A stretch of 29,572 nt of DNA. Origin: Aureobasidium sp. EXF-3400 (Eukaryota; Ascomycota; Dothideomycetes; Dothideales; Saccotheciaceae). Both the position numbers and the translations under genes were made by a program. The stretch's first letter is position 1. Every line of letters starts with the position of its first letter. Shown piece after piece: positions 1 to 14,077 of this stretch. The DNA is taken from assembly GCA_024195585.1 (NCBI GenBank), contig SWBL01000477.1:1-29572 (forward strand), written 5' to 3'. The notes under the pieces are model-generated. The model had not been told where the DNA came from and did no database searches. It worked only from the letters and a program-made list of their open reading frames with translations.

Positions 1-2021
<2,021 letters not shown>

Positions 2022-3616
2022 ATGGACTCGATTACTCATGGAAAGAAGGTGCTTCCTTCGACCGAGAAGCCTGATCCCGTCAGAAGGCCCTCGCTGCTAC
2101 CGGCATTCGAGCCATTGTCGTCGTCCCCCGGTGGTCTCCCACGGGCACTTAAACGCAAATTCAATCAAGATGAAGACGACACGCGCAAGTTCTACCCTAC
2201 TCCCATGCCGACCTCTGCCACCGGTATCCTCTCGTCCTCGCCAAATCGACGCGTCCCCGGTCTGCAACGTACCGCGTCTTATTCATCGCTTTCCGAGAGG
2301 GCTCCTCTGGGCACCGTTCCCAGTGTCAAGCTACCCAACAATGGAGATGCTCTTCTCATGGGCCGCTCGAGTAACTCTTCCGACTACCAGCTGTCAGCCA
2401 ACCGCCTGATTTCACGCGTCCACGTCAAGGCCACATACAATGCACCCGAGGGTCCGCGTCTTCTTGGCGAGATGGTCATTCAATGTTTAGGATGGAACGG
2501 AGCAAAGGTCCACTACCAGGGATCTGTCGTCGAGTTGGCAAAGGGAGAGAGCTTCGTGTCACAGAAGCCCGGTTCTCAGGTCATGATTGATGTTCAGGAA
2601 ACCCGAGTCTTACTAGCGTGGCCCCAGGAAGAGAAGCAGTGTCCTTGGGACCTCGAGTCGTCGGTCAGCAGAGAAAACAGTGCAGCACCTGAGAGGATCG
2701 CCTCCAGCCCTCCTCCTGTCCTACCCAGACTTCGCTCGCCGGAATCACCCTCGCCCAACCAACACGACACTGTCAACGACACCTTTTCAGAGACATTTAT
2801 CGCCGATCCCTTCGACCTCCCTAGCAGTCCTGGCCCCGTCCACGTCTACGAAGACAACGAGCCAGCCGAAGCTGATGATCTGCCCGCCTCATCGACTCCC
2901 ATGCCCGCAACTAGGCTCTCTCCCGAACCTGTCGACTGCTCAACACCTACTCCTACCAAGGCTAGTGTACAACAATCCATGACCACCATCCCCTCCGACA
3001 TGCCCGAGGAAGCGCTCGAGAATGATGAAGAGAACGATCCTATTGTCCACTCTTTCGGTCCGTACGGTGACAATCTCCTCTCACGCTTCGAGTCATTCAA
3101 GTCGACTTGCAAAGAGGAGGATCGTCCACGCATTCCTCTCAAGATCAGTCTCAAGTCTGCTAATCAACTGCGTGCCGACACCCAACCCTCTCAACCTGCT
3201 CGCAACCTCTCGCCCGTCAAGAACCACATCATCAATCAGTTGGCCTTTACCCGCATTCACTCGTTGCCCATTTCGGCCATTTACAACAACCTCCCGGCCG
3301 AGATGAAGGGTGGCCGCAACTTCAACGAGAAGGCTCTGTCCTCGGAAGAACTCAAGGACCTCATGGACAGAATTCCTTGTGTCGGCGAGATCGCTCGCTC
3401 GGGTAAAGACGCCGCTGGCAAGGCTCTGGAAGACGAGTTCTACTATGTGCCCGAGATGGACACCGACGAACATCGCCGCGCCGCTGTGAGCATCGCCAAA
3501 CCCCCTCTCAGATCTACCCGCAAACAACACAAGGTACGTGCTAAACTTATGTCTCATCGACTACATGTGCTAACTGTTCTTACTAGCAATACTATTGGAA
3601 GAAGCCTCGTGTCTAA
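2022..3616 (+). CDS. FHA-domain nuclear regulator, Tos4/Plm2-like
   Basis: Predicted 513 residues from exons 2022-3533 and 3587-3616. The 53-nt intron has donor GTACGT, branch GCTAAC and acceptor CTAG; splicing restores a basic end, KQHKQYYWKKPRV. The ATG at 2022 sits in a good context (CACCATGG). Residues about 100-200 form an FHA phosphothreonine-binding domain with GRS (114-116), SRVH (131-134) and NG (159-160). The middle (about 205-400) is low-complexity, rich in Ser/Pro and acidic residues. The conserved C-terminal block begins near FTRIHSLPISAIYNNLP (about 405) and runs to the end. FHA plus this tail resembles the fungal Tos4/Plm2 family, chromatin-associated targets of SBF/MBF-type regulation that link cell cycle and DNA-damage response. 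The family assignment is by recalled resemblance; the FHA call is stronger than the orthology call. Confidence 0.85.
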
Positions 3617-4528
3617 GCTTGTGTTAATAATTTGTTTCTTTCTTGGTGCAACTTCTGCTACCATGCAACACTCCCTTTCTGCCGGTTTGTTATTGCTTTC
3701 CACCGATACCAACACCCACTACACAGGGTGACGCTTTTCTCTTGCTTTGGCAATGTACACCTCTACTGTGTCTTGCTACGCGTCTGCTCTATCTCCTTTT
3801 TCTTCTATTGACGGGGCCTCCGATGAAAGTGAAGGAATGGGAATGGGACATTATTAACGATTGAAAAGAAGGAGGATATGGGTGTTTTTGTGTTGTGCTG
3901 TGTCTTTTTTTTCTCTTTTCTGCGATACTCTGGCGAAACAAATTGTAGTGTAGAACTAGCGACTCAGGCGAAATGTTTTTCAGGAAATGTGAATTCATTT
4001 TTTCTAATCATACTTCGAGTGTCTTATGTGGTCAGTGAAGATGTGTGTGACCAGATCGATATATGCTCCAAACAATAGATATGGGATATTCCATACTACC
4101 ATTTCATCTACTGGAGCTACACCCTCTGCTGCTCTCCACCGAACGTCGCACATCGCAATGGTCAACGTCAGCTACAAGAAAGAAGTATAAGGTGAAATGA
4201 AGAAGAAATGTGAGATCCCAAGTGTTCGCAAGATCTCAGAATCTGCCGGTGCAACCCTGACCAATAATAATCGGAGTCGTCATCGAGCCATTCTTTACCG
4301 ACGAGAGACCTCGCGAGTCGATTGAAGTGTATGGCTACTTGAATGCCTTATTACAGTTGGCGGAAGTAAACAGACTTGAATTATATATACTACACGTCGT
4401 GTCCCGGAATAAATGTGAAAAGCACTTCCAGATTTGAATGAACGACCTGATCACTGTGTGGTGCGGATGGAAGAGATGACGAGAAGATCAAACTCGATTC
4501 TTGAGGATTACAAAATTACACCGAGAGG
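3617..4528. other. Convergent 3' intergenic interval
   Basis: About 0.9 kb between the 3' ends of the FHA gene (+) and the flavin monooxygenase gene (-). Only short open frames with skewed composition are present. It should hold both 3' UTRs. I see no RNA gene or repeat. Confidence 0.6.
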
Positions 4529-6197
4529 CTAGTAGGTATGCGTCTTATGGTCAGCCGGCCTACCGAGTCCATTCCTGATCTTGTCCTCTTTCTCGACGAC
4601 GTTCAAAGGCAGCCCGATACCAACACCGGTAAACACAAAAATGGCCCACTTCCATCTGAACGGATTGATTGCCACACACTGTAGATGAAGTTAGCCTCAT
4701 AATTTACAACGATTGATCAAGAATGCGCGTAAAGTAACTTACAAAGAAGAACCACCACAACAATTCGCTGTAGGTGAAGAAATCGAATGCGCCGGTTGGA
4801 GCACGAGCTTTGAACCACCTGGTCATGTCGACCCAGAACTGCATCCAATATGTGGACGGCCTGGTGAGTGGGTCGAGGAGGAACATGAGCAGGATACGTG
4901 TGTAAATGCCGATGTGAAAGTTTCCCACAGTGCCGATTCCGCCAACGTAGGTGCAGTTGTTGGCACAGATGGATTTGTGTTGCGGAGGGAACGTCTGAAG
5001 ATACCTATAGCAGCATAGTCAGTGCATGATCAATTGAGAGCAAGGTGAAGAACAAACGTACCAGTTAGGAGCAGCATATGGCTCGGCGAAACACTCTTCA
5101 GGGAGGAAGCTCAAGCTCGGACGCTTATATCCTGTTGCCATGATAATGACTTCACCTTCTTCTACCTTCTCATATCCGGGGCCATTCTTGGGTACGCCTT
5201 GTTGGCGACGATTGAATCTGATGCCATTCTCTTCCACTTCTAGGATATCACCCCGCAGCCATTCGGCATTGCCAGATCGAATTTGCTCCAAGACATCGTT
5301 GTTGACCATAGGCGTCTCTTCGAACAGACCAGCTGAACCAGGCGGAGGCGAGATGTCTGCCAGATCACGGTAGAAGAACTTGCGTAGCAGTCTCTCTGGG
5401 ATCCACGAGAAGATGGTCTCTTGTCCAAAGATGTTGAAGGAGAGTAGCATGTCGATGACGGGGTTTCGTGGGATAATCCACTTCTCAGATCTCGAGAGAA
5501 TTTTTGCCTTCTTGGCCTTTTCCTTTGTGGTAAACTCCATGGCCTCGATGGCACTCGCGCCTCCACCAATGATCAGGACGGTTTTGCCTTTGACGTCCTT
5601 ACCGTCAAGTTCACTTGAGTGATATATCTGACCCTTGAACTTTTCTTGCCCTGGTATGTGTGGCACTTTGGGATCACCGCAACTGCCAACCGCGGCAATG
5701 ATACCGTCGTATCTCTCGTTCGAGTTTTTGTTGATGATCCATCGGCCTTTCTCGTCTTCCGCAACCGAGTTGACTTTGTGCTCGAATGTGGTCTTTCCTT
5801 CTAGATTATAGGTCTTCCAGACCTTTTCGATCTGCTCGACAATTTCTTTGCGGTTGGGGTAGCCTTTACTCCAGAATACGGTAGGGAAGAAGCGGTACAT
5901 GACTGAGTGTATCTGAAGACCGGAGGTGTTGTTGACTTTTGCCCAGATTCCTCCCAAATGTTCGCGAGGGCCTGCCTCAAAGATGTGAACATCGAAGCCA
6001 TTGCCGACACAATGCGCTGCAGCGGAGACGCCTGTAAGTCCCGCTCCTACGATAGCGATGCGAGGTCTTTGTAGTGTTTTTCCGGGAGGAGGAGGGTCTG
6101 GTGCGAGAATCTTCGCGAGGATCATTTGATAGATTCGAAACCATATCATGATGAACTTATTGAAAGCGGCGGCCGCCGTGTCAATTGGACCTGCCAT
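4529..6197 (-). CDS. Flavin-containing monooxygenase (FAD/NADPH)
   Basis: Predicted 515 residues from exons 6197-5062, 5004-4743 and 4678-4529. Introns are 57 and 64 nt with donors GTACGT and GTAAGT and acceptors TATAG and ACAG; both preserve frame. Motifs: FAD-binding GAGLTG (51-56), the FMO/BVMO-like FKGQIYH (187-193), NADPH-binding GGGASA (211-216) and ATGY (354-357). These support NADPH-dependent oxygenation of a soft nucleophile or ketone; the substrate cannot be read from sequence. A hydrophobic N-terminal stretch (about 12-32) and hydrophobic segments near the C-terminus (one spanning the second intron: WWFFF, then WAIFVFTGVGIGL) suggest membrane association. The end is hydrophilic (DHKTHTY). 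It lies 575 bases downstream of the Zn2Cys6 factor on the same strand; regulation by that factor is possible but not shown. Confidence 0.92.
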
Positions 6198-6772
6198 GAT
6201 GGATGATGGCGCTCGACAGAATAACTAAAGGGTGGTTTCTAGGTAGAAGCAAAAGAAGGAGCGATGGATGTTTGTTGAGGAAACACGAATGTCGACAATC
6301 ACATGCAAAGCTTGACGTCACCGGAGCACACGTGGAGCGTTTCTTGATCCTCTCTTACTCGTTCTTTCAGGTTTGATTGCCTCGAAACTCGTCGGTATAG
6401 CACTTACGATCAGGTGGATTCATTAGTGAACTGTATATGGCTGTTGCATTTTGCCAAAGGTTACGGCCGTCGAAGGCACTATTGTCTTTATGTTCTGCAT
6501 CGGCTTAGGTCAATCTTTAGTGCTCTGTAATGTAGGAACTTCTTGGACAAGAAGTCGAAGACGGAACATGTCATTGCGCAGAGCACAGGGGTATGAGTAT
6601 GGAGTCAGGATTAGTATGCAGTCCCATGAAATCTCCCATGACTTGTTGGCTTTGGTATCGATGTGCTCCTGTGGCAAAGAGAAACTTTATTGCGCAAGAT
6701 AGACGATTGTCGATTAGCGTTCAGAGGGTTTGCTACATTTTTTCGAGAAGGAGCGATGCAATGCCCAACTCC
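6198..6772. other. Promoter region of the flavin monooxygenase gene and 3' flank of the transcription factor gene
   Basis: 575 bases between two minus-strand genes. It must carry the monooxygenase promoter (to the left) and the transcription factor 3' UTR. Two short plus-strand frames here have no recognisable features. No clear TATA box or palindrome was picked out. Confidence 0.55.
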
Positions 6773-9615
6773 TCAGAACCAACCACCGCTGCTGATATTG
6801 CCATTGCTCCAATTGCCAGACCAATTCACAGGCTGACCCGCTGCGGGATTCAATACCGCTGCGTTATCCTCGAGTCCGAATTGGCGCACAAGTTGGTCCC
6901 AGTTCTGCCAGTCGATATCGGCTGCAGGATCAAATGGTGAGAATCCAGGGGGTGTCGTATTGCCATTGTTGTTGTGCAGGTTCATATTGACGTCGCCATT
7001 AGGCATCCGTGAATTCATCGCTTGGAAATTGTTGGATGCTGTCGCTTGGGGAGATGGTCCCTGGTAAGGAGCGCCGCTGAACGAGCCATAGTCTCGACGC
7101 GGAGGATCGACCGCAGGTGGATACGTGTGAATAGTAGTCTGTTCTATGCTTCTTGTCGTTTCTGGCGCCAATAGTGAGATGTCCATTGGATCGTCGCTGA
7201 GGACCACGGCTTCTATGCTCTTTGGCGAATTCATAAGCTCTGTCGAATCCAAAGGTTGAGTGCCATATGCAGCGGGACGCATGAAGCGGGACAGCTGTGC
7301 TGCGCTCAGTGGTGCTCTAACCATGCGAGGTTTGGAAATGACCGGAGACATCCCTGGTGGTGTGGCTTGCTTGATTGCTTCGTCTTTTCGGATGGCCTGC
7401 GATCTCGCCATTCGAGCTTTAGCAAGAAGCTTCATCAACGGCTTCCACAGATGACCGCTACGTGATTCTTCCTTGGTGGCTGCCTGTTTCCAGCTGGCCT
7501 GAATGCATTTCTCGACCGAAGACCAAGCTCGATTGACCAACTCACCACTCGTGCGATGACAAAGCTCACCGAGCAGAAATGCTAGTGCGTGCCATTGTAT
7601 ATATGTTTTGAAGAGCCAGCTCCACTTTTCCGTACGAGACTCAGTCTCCATGAGCAACGAATACTCGACGTTTTCCAGACTTGTGATGAACAACTTCTCT
7701 CGGGTTTCCTCGGAGAGACTTTTGCCGCCATCCTTCCTCTGGTAAGGGTGATAACTGTGATACTGTCAGTGCTGTAGACAAATGCTTTCTCAAAATACTC
7801 ACATCATAAGCCACATTTTGCTCATCATCAGACGAGCAACTGTTGCAGTTACCCAATATAACGGGACCGACATGTCCACATGCCGGAGATATCGTTCTTC
7901 GAGTCTCTTGTGGCATTCGTTGATCCATCGCTCCTTGTCCTCCAGTGTAACTGAAGCAAAGAAGTCGCCGCATTGTCTAGGCTCACCGGGTGGGATGTAG
8001 TTGAGCCGGCGGAACGTGTTAGCAACTTCGAATCGAATGAGGCAGAATGACATGTCTGTGCAGCCTTGCCGCTCGTCAGGTAGCCTGGTCATGGCTGGAT
8101 ACAAGTCTTCATCATTGATGTTGAGCGGCATCTTAGTGTCAAACGCTTGCTCAGCTGGGAGGATGTTTAGCACGTAGAGCCTATTGTGGCGAAGGTAGGT
8201 TTAGACTTACTGATGGTAGGATCGCTTCCGTGATCTTCAGAAGCCCGTACATCTAGAATGCATATCTGCCACCATAGGCGTCTTCGCATCTCGATCTCGA
8301 ACGGAGGAAGGCTGAAATGCAACCCGTCGCGATGTACACCAAGAGTCTGAGCAATTCGGACGACGAGACCAGTCAGCGTCCAGATCACACGGGCGTCGTT
8401 GTTTCTGCGCAAGCATATCAGGTAAATCACGATTGCTTGGACTACCATCATTTCCTCGGTGGTAAGGAAGTTTGCCCTTGCAAGAGCTTGCTCAACACCA
8501 AATCGGTAGCGTGATAGAAGGAGGCCTTTTTCCTCACCCAACTTATTGAGGCAGTCCTCTTCGGAAAGACTAGTGATAGCGCCGTAGTAGATAGCAAAAA
8601 GTAATGCCTCGAAGCTTTTAGATAGATTTGCAAGATGAGAAGCAGAGGCCAAGATGGTGGGCTCAATAGTAGGAATATGGAGAACTTTGACAAGGGGATC
8701 CACACGTTCCTTGTAGATGTTCCAATATGCTTCAATCTGGCCAGCAATAGGATGCAGAGATAATAGGTCGACGTTTTGCGAACTGAAACCAAAGATCCAG
8801 CCATGGTGCTGATCAGGCTGGGATTGGATTGGAGAGGAATCGTCACCCTCGTCGTCGGTGTCCTGGTTCAAAATACCTTTGAGATCCTCAACCTCGTTAC
8901 TAAGGTTGGCCCAGAAAGAGTTGTTCACGTATCGCGAGCGACCTTCGTTGATGACTAGACGGCCAAATCTGGTTTCAAACTTGGCACTACGAGATTCGTC
9001 CATGCGTCTGTTCTTTGCCGCCCATTGTTCATGCTCGTCTAGATCTCCATGCTTGTTGGTTTGTGTAGGGTCGGGTGGATTAGGACATGTGCGGGCGGTG
9101 TGAAATGTTACTTCAGAGAGCTCTGATGGGCCGGCTTCTACATGGGAGTCTGGCGGTGGATCAGGGAACGAGTCGGGATTCGTAATGTCTACACCGAGAC
9201 CTTTAACAACCCCCTCGAGACGTCGCAGTCTGTCAAGCAGTTCGGCATCTCGTGAGTCGCTGACTTTGCGAGATTTACGTGGGGCTCTTCCTGGAGTAGG
9301 AAAGACGCATTCAATGTGGGCGCGAGCGCAGTTTGAACAAGGATGTAGTTTGTCGCATTTGACCTTGCGCTTCCGACAAGTTACACATGAACGCGGGTTT
9401 AGAAGGCGACCGTGAACATCCCGTAGCGGTGTTGGAGCCGGGCCCGCAGGAATGGATGACGATGACTGAGCCGAAGGCAGCGCAGGCGGTAGCGACGATA
9501 TCTGGATCGAGGCAGAGGGCAGGCGCGATTGACCGGGCAGTGATATCGAGTTCGGCTGATTTGGAGAGGGAGGCGATGTGTTTGACATGGCGCAAACAGG
9601 TGATGGTTTGGACAT
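6773..9615 (-). CDS. Zn2Cys6 transcription factor with fungal-specific regulatory domain
   Basis: Predicted 912 residues from exons 9615-8211, 8154-7803 and 7754-6773. Introns are 56 and 48 nt (GTAAGT...CCCAG; GTGAGT...CACAG). The zinc cluster has Cys at 77, 80, 87, 93, 96 and 103 (C-x2-C-x6-C-x5-C-x2-C-x6-C), followed by basic residues and a short leucine heptad stretch (about 125-140) fitting dimerisation. The middle region carries the fungal transcription factor domain, recognised by RRRLWWQICILDVRASEDHG, which after splicing reads on into SDPTITEQAFDTKMPLNIND. The C-terminal ~150 residues are rich in Asn, Gly, Pro and Trp and may be an activation region. A second ATG at 9588 is an alternative start. 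Target genes are unknown; the next gene on the same strand is the monooxygenase. Confidence 0.93.
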
Positions 9616-10721
9616 CAGATCAGATCAAGCGCCTACGGAGCAAGCACCAAAGACCGAAGGACCCCGACACACGACAGAATCCACTTGGTGACCGCCGAAA
9701 AGCTTCGACCGGTGCGGGGTGGACGCGCCCCGAGCGTTTCCTGTCTGCTGCGATACGGGTGCTATCAAGGTCCAGCCCTCGAGTCAGTCGCTCAAGGCCC
9801 GCGGATACTCTCTCACAGACACAGGACCTCTGTCCTGAATGTGGACTGTTTCATACTGACCGCCTCATTTTCGCTGACCAAAGGCGTGTTTCTGTCTGCT
9901 TAGCAGGACAGTGACAAGGAGGATGCGCGTCAAGCTTCAGCACTGAAACTGCACCGTGCATCGCTGAACCTGACAATGACTCGCGCGACAGGAATATCGA
10001 CCAACCCTGGCCGTCAACGGGAAGTCACTCGTACCGTTCCGCCTGGCGCCGTTGTTTTTCCCCAATGACGCCTATAGATTGTCTGGACAGGCAGTTGGGT
10101 GTATTTGGCAGCAGAACAGTGTTGCTCAAGGAGGGAGCACGTCGAAGCTGAGGCTCAGTACCGAAGGAATGGTCGTAAGGTGCATAGCGCTAGAGGTCCA
10201 AGGCGGTGAGAGTAGAAGCTCTAGAAAGACTATGACGACTGGCGTTTCAAGGGCAGCGAAGCTACTAGCACGCGCTACCCTAGAGCATACCGTAATAGAA
10301 AGCGACCGGAGTTCGAATCCTGTGCCATCTGCGCGGCATTGTCCAGAGTAGCCCCCTTTGCAAGAGTCGTCAAGGCCACAGATAGATGACTAGTTAGTAG
10401 AGCTGGTGTCAGCGTAAGCCTGAGGCACGATTGACTTGACGAGCTGGATCAGAAGAATTGCTTGCTTGTTTCAACGCTGCTCCACGACAGGCATCCGCAA
10501 CAGCTGCCAGAATTGCAACCTGTGACTTGTCCCTCTCGTACACCGCCATCGTCCCCGCTGACTGTGCCCGTGCACCGTCGAGCTCTCGCATTTTCTTTCG
10601 CAGCATACACGTACCCAAGTACAGTAGTGAGTGTATCGTGTACTACATCGAGCACGCGTACTCGTCTCTTGCTTCGCTTCCCCCCCTCCTCGTCGCCGAG
10701 TGCCAGTGCCTGACCTGAACA
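9616..10721. other. Divergent promoter region, transcription factor (-) and CNBD/F-box gene (+)
   Basis: 1.1 kb between divergently read genes. No protein frame here has family resemblance. A B-box-like GTTCGAATC occurs at about 10311-10319 but no tRNA cloverleaf can be drawn around it. A pyrimidine-rich tract with cccccctcctc (about 10681) precedes the plus-strand start codon, a common fungal leader feature. Confidence 0.55.
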
Positions 10722-13633
10722 ATGCGTCGGCACCCACCTCCGTCCGCTCTGCCTCCCAACGATCCCCTTTCTCTGCTCCGCGCATACGACCACGAGTCCA
10801 ATCCCAGTCGCCCAATCCGCTCCTCGCCGCTGACGGCCTCGACCATCCATGGCCTGCCGCTCGAGCTGACCGACCGTCTGCGCTCCTTTCCACTCTTCGC
10901 CTCGGCTCCAGACTCGTTCCTTGTCGCCATTGGCAAGTTCTTGCGCCCGCAGCTCTTCCAGCCCCATGAATATATCCTGACCGAAGGCGATGACGCCAAA
11001 GCCATGTACTGGCTGGTCCGCGGTTCGCTGAGGGTCACGTCAAGAGATGGAGAAAGCACATATGCCGAGCTCAAACCTGGCGCCTTCTTTGGCGAGATTG
11101 GCATCCTAATGGACATCCCGCGCACTGCTACAATCATTGCCCAGTCGCGCTCGCTCGTCCTGAAGCTGAATCAGGAGGACCTGCAAAAGGTCCTTCCAGC
11201 CTTTCCCACCGTCGAGCGAGCCATCCGTGACGAGGCCACCGAACGTCTGTCCATTCTCGAACGCATGAAGAAGGAGCGCGTCACATTGCCCGCTACTTCA
11301 GGCTTGCGCAAGCGATCGCGTGACTTTATCGAACGCGATGTCGACATGCAAGACGTAGGGCCTCAGGACGACAGCAACAAGCGTCGCAAGTCTCCTAGTC
11401 CCAGTCTCGCAGAGGCTGCCGCCAACAGCGTTCTGGGAAACGCAAACTTGACTGTCCGACAGATCCTGCAGGAGCTGCCTCTGTTTGCAGGACTACCTGC
11501 TGAGATTCTGCATTTTCTGGGTGTCAATGCTCAACCATGTTCTTTTAGTCCTTTCACAGATATTGTTACTCAAGGCTCTCAAGGCCGGGATGTCTTCTTC
11601 CTAGTACGCGGCGAAGTTGAGGTCGTGACCGAGACGCCTGGAAACAAGACCAACGAGATGACGGGCGAGCTATTACCTGTGCAGCGAGTCCGAGCCCGCC
11701 TCAAGCCTGGCCAATACTTCGGCGAAGTCACTAGTCTCTCTCTCGCTCCCAAAAGAACCGCCACGGTTCGCGCCATCAATGGTGTCGAGTGTCTGCGCAT
11801 CACTGGCCAAGTCCTAGACGAGCTTTGGAGGAACTGGTCGTCAAATCTGCGCCAACAAGTCGAGCAAGAGGCCAAGCGGCGACTAAAAGAGGTCGAAGAT
11901 ACGGATATCATCCTACCAGACGCCCCGTCTGCCATTGACGCCCTCTCGGCGTTGCCACTGGAGGACCAATGGAAGAAGAGCGTGCCCACCGTCACTTTCA
12001 GCAATACCGAGGCTGAGAGCCCTTCCACAAGAGACATGTCTCCCGTTGCCGCTGAACCCATGGATCCTGATCCTTTCTTCAGTATCGATATAGACAATGT
12101 GCGTGCAAAGTCGAGGAGAAGCTCACTCGCGCCTCCATCTCCAGAGCCTGTCATGCACGATACGAACCATCGTCAACCCTCACCTCCCTCCGCAGGCCGC
12201 GCACTTCCATCATCTCCTCTGAAGCCCAGATCTTCTTTCTCCTCCATATCTCCTGCATCCGAAACTCGGCGTCCGATCAGCCGACGCCCTAGCGTATACG
12301 GCAGACCATCTAGCCGTTCAGGAAGAGGCCCTCTCCCAGACTCGGTGCTTACTGCGGTCTTCCAACACCTGGATTTGCCCGATCTTATGCGTCTGAGACT
12401 GGTCTCCCCTCATTGGACCCGTCTCTTAACTACAAGCCCGGACATCATCCACGATCTTGATCTATCACGATATAATCGTCGTATCACAGACCACGCCTTG
12501 AAAGAGGCTATCTGTCCCTTTGTAGGATCTCGCGCGCGTCATGTCAACATAAACAATTGTTTTCATGTCACCGATGACGGCTTCGCCGCGCTTGTAGAGT
12601 GTTGCGGCGAGGGTGTTCTTAGCTGGAGGATGCGCAGTGTGTGGGATGTGACAGGACAAAGTATCCTGGATCTCGTAAATCGCGCGAAGCGTTTGGAGGA
12701 CATTGATCTGAGCAACTGCCGGAAAGTTGGCGACAATCTGCTAGCACGAATCATAGGCTGGGTCGTGCCGCAACCACCACCTGGACATGCAGCACCTCTG
12801 CTGCCGCCAGTAGCTTCTTCGTCTCGTCGTCCAGCATTGAAACGCAACACAAGCAGCGCGGTAGTCTCACAAGCAGACCAACCCGCTCCCGGCACCGTAG
12901 TAGGAGCCTCGGGACTGAAGCGACTAACACTGAGCTACTGCAAACATGTACAAGACAGGAGTATGGCGCACATAGCTGCACACGCAGCCAATCGACTCGA
13001 GAGCATTGACCTGACACGCTGCACCTCGGTCACCGATCAAGGCTTCCAGCATTGGGGCCTTTATAACTTCCAACGGCTGCGCAAGCTCGTCCTGGCCGAT
13101 TGTACGTATCTGACCGACCAGGCGATCGTAGGTATCGCGAACGCCGCGAGAGGACTCAAAGAGTTGGATCTGGTATGTTCAAAGAAGCATCGCAACGGTG
13201 CAACTACCTCGCGTCGAACCTCTGTGACTAACATATTCCTGAAAAGTCCTTCTGCTGCGCACTGTCCGATACCGCGACTGAAGTCCTCTCGCTAGGCTTG
13301 ACGCATCTTACGCATCTTGATTTGGCCTTTTGCGGCTCAGCCGTCTCGGACTCAAGTCTTCGTTGCATCGGCCTTCACCTTCTAGAGCTGGAATACCTCT
13401 CCGTGCGCGGCTGCGTGCGAGTTACTGGTCAGGGCGTAGAGAGCGTAGTAGACGGATGTCCTCATCTCTCCCTCTTCGACGTCAGTCAATGCAAGAACCT
13501 CCTCCCATGGCTGCGATCCGGCGGCGTGCAAGCAGTTAGACAGCGAGGCTGCAAAGCCAGATTTGAAGTCGTGGCCGATGGGTCATGGCGTGGTAGTGGA
13601 GAAGCATATAAAGGGTTGCATTGCTCTATTTAA
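10722..13633 (+). CDS. Double cyclic-nucleotide-binding, F-box and leucine-rich-repeat protein
   Basis: Predicted 945 residues from exons 10722-13172 and 13247-13633. The 74-nt intron (GTATGT, branch TGACTAAC, acceptor AAAAG) falls between two LRRs and joins GLKELDL to SFCCALSDTA. Two cyclic-nucleotide-binding domains lie at about 55-165 and 250-370. Their phosphate-binding cassettes are FGEIGILMDIPRTAT (Glu125, Arg134) and FGEVTSLSLAPKRTAT (Glu335, Arg345); both retain the Glu and Arg that contact the cyclic phosphate and ribose. A Ser/Pro/Arg-rich linker (about 395-535) leads to an F-box (LPDSVLTAVFQHLDLPDLMR, 538-557, continuing to about 580). AMN1-type LRRs follow to the end, interrupted by a proline-rich insert (about 683-725). 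F-box plus LRR suggests an SCF ubiquitin-ligase substrate adaptor; control by cAMP or cGMP is inferred from domain content. Confidence 0.9.
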
Positions 13634-14077
13634 AGGCGCTGAATTATCAAAGCATTTTCGGGAAAGGATCTTTGGGAGATGTTTCAGGTGGGATTTATTT
13701 TATTTGTACTGCGTTCTAGCGATTCATAGCAGAGGAGAATTTTGAATATCTCGTTTCACTTATGGGAGAAACTCCGACAGAGTTCTGCGTTCCTGAACAT
13801 CAGAGGCCGTGAGAATACAAAGGACTGCGGCATCAGCGGAAGGCTCAATGCCCCGCAGGGTTTCGGGAGGAACTCCGATCACCTCGGTGGTTAAGCATGA
13901 CGTTTTTGTTGATCATCAATATGCAGCAAGCACCTAGCTTGGGAGCTCGGGATGAGGCTGAACGTCACCATTTCAACAACAAAACGCAGATAAGCAGGGC
14001 AATTCGCAAGTTTGAGCTCTTACGAAGCTTCACATCATTCCTCATCATCATACAACAACAATTCCCGACCCAACAAT
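13634..14077. other. Intergenic interval upstream of the small membrane protein gene
   Basis: 444 bases holding the 3' UTR of the CNBD/F-box gene and the promoter and leader of the next gene. No coding frame, RNA gene or repeat was recognised. Confidence 0.55.

Noticed and set aside
2846..3557. Minus-strand frames of 102 and 154 codons within the FHA gene
   Set aside because: Antisense shadows of a low-complexity coding region; composition is skewed and there is no family resemblance.
4529..9615. Transcription factor plus flavin monooxygenase read as part of a secondary-metabolite cluster
   Set aside because: No backbone enzyme (PKS, NRPS, terpene synthase) or further tailoring genes; neighbours are an FHA regulator and a CNBD/F-box protein.
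9387..9914. 175-codon plus-strand frame over the 5' end of the Zn2Cys6 gene
   Set aside because: Antisense shadow of the coding exon; the minus strand carries the clear zinc cluster.
10255..10340. tRNA-like segment with a B-box match (GTTCGAATC, about 10311)
   Set aside because: The T stem does not pair, no matching acceptor stem or intact A-box is present, and no anticodon arm can be drawn. At most a decayed relic.
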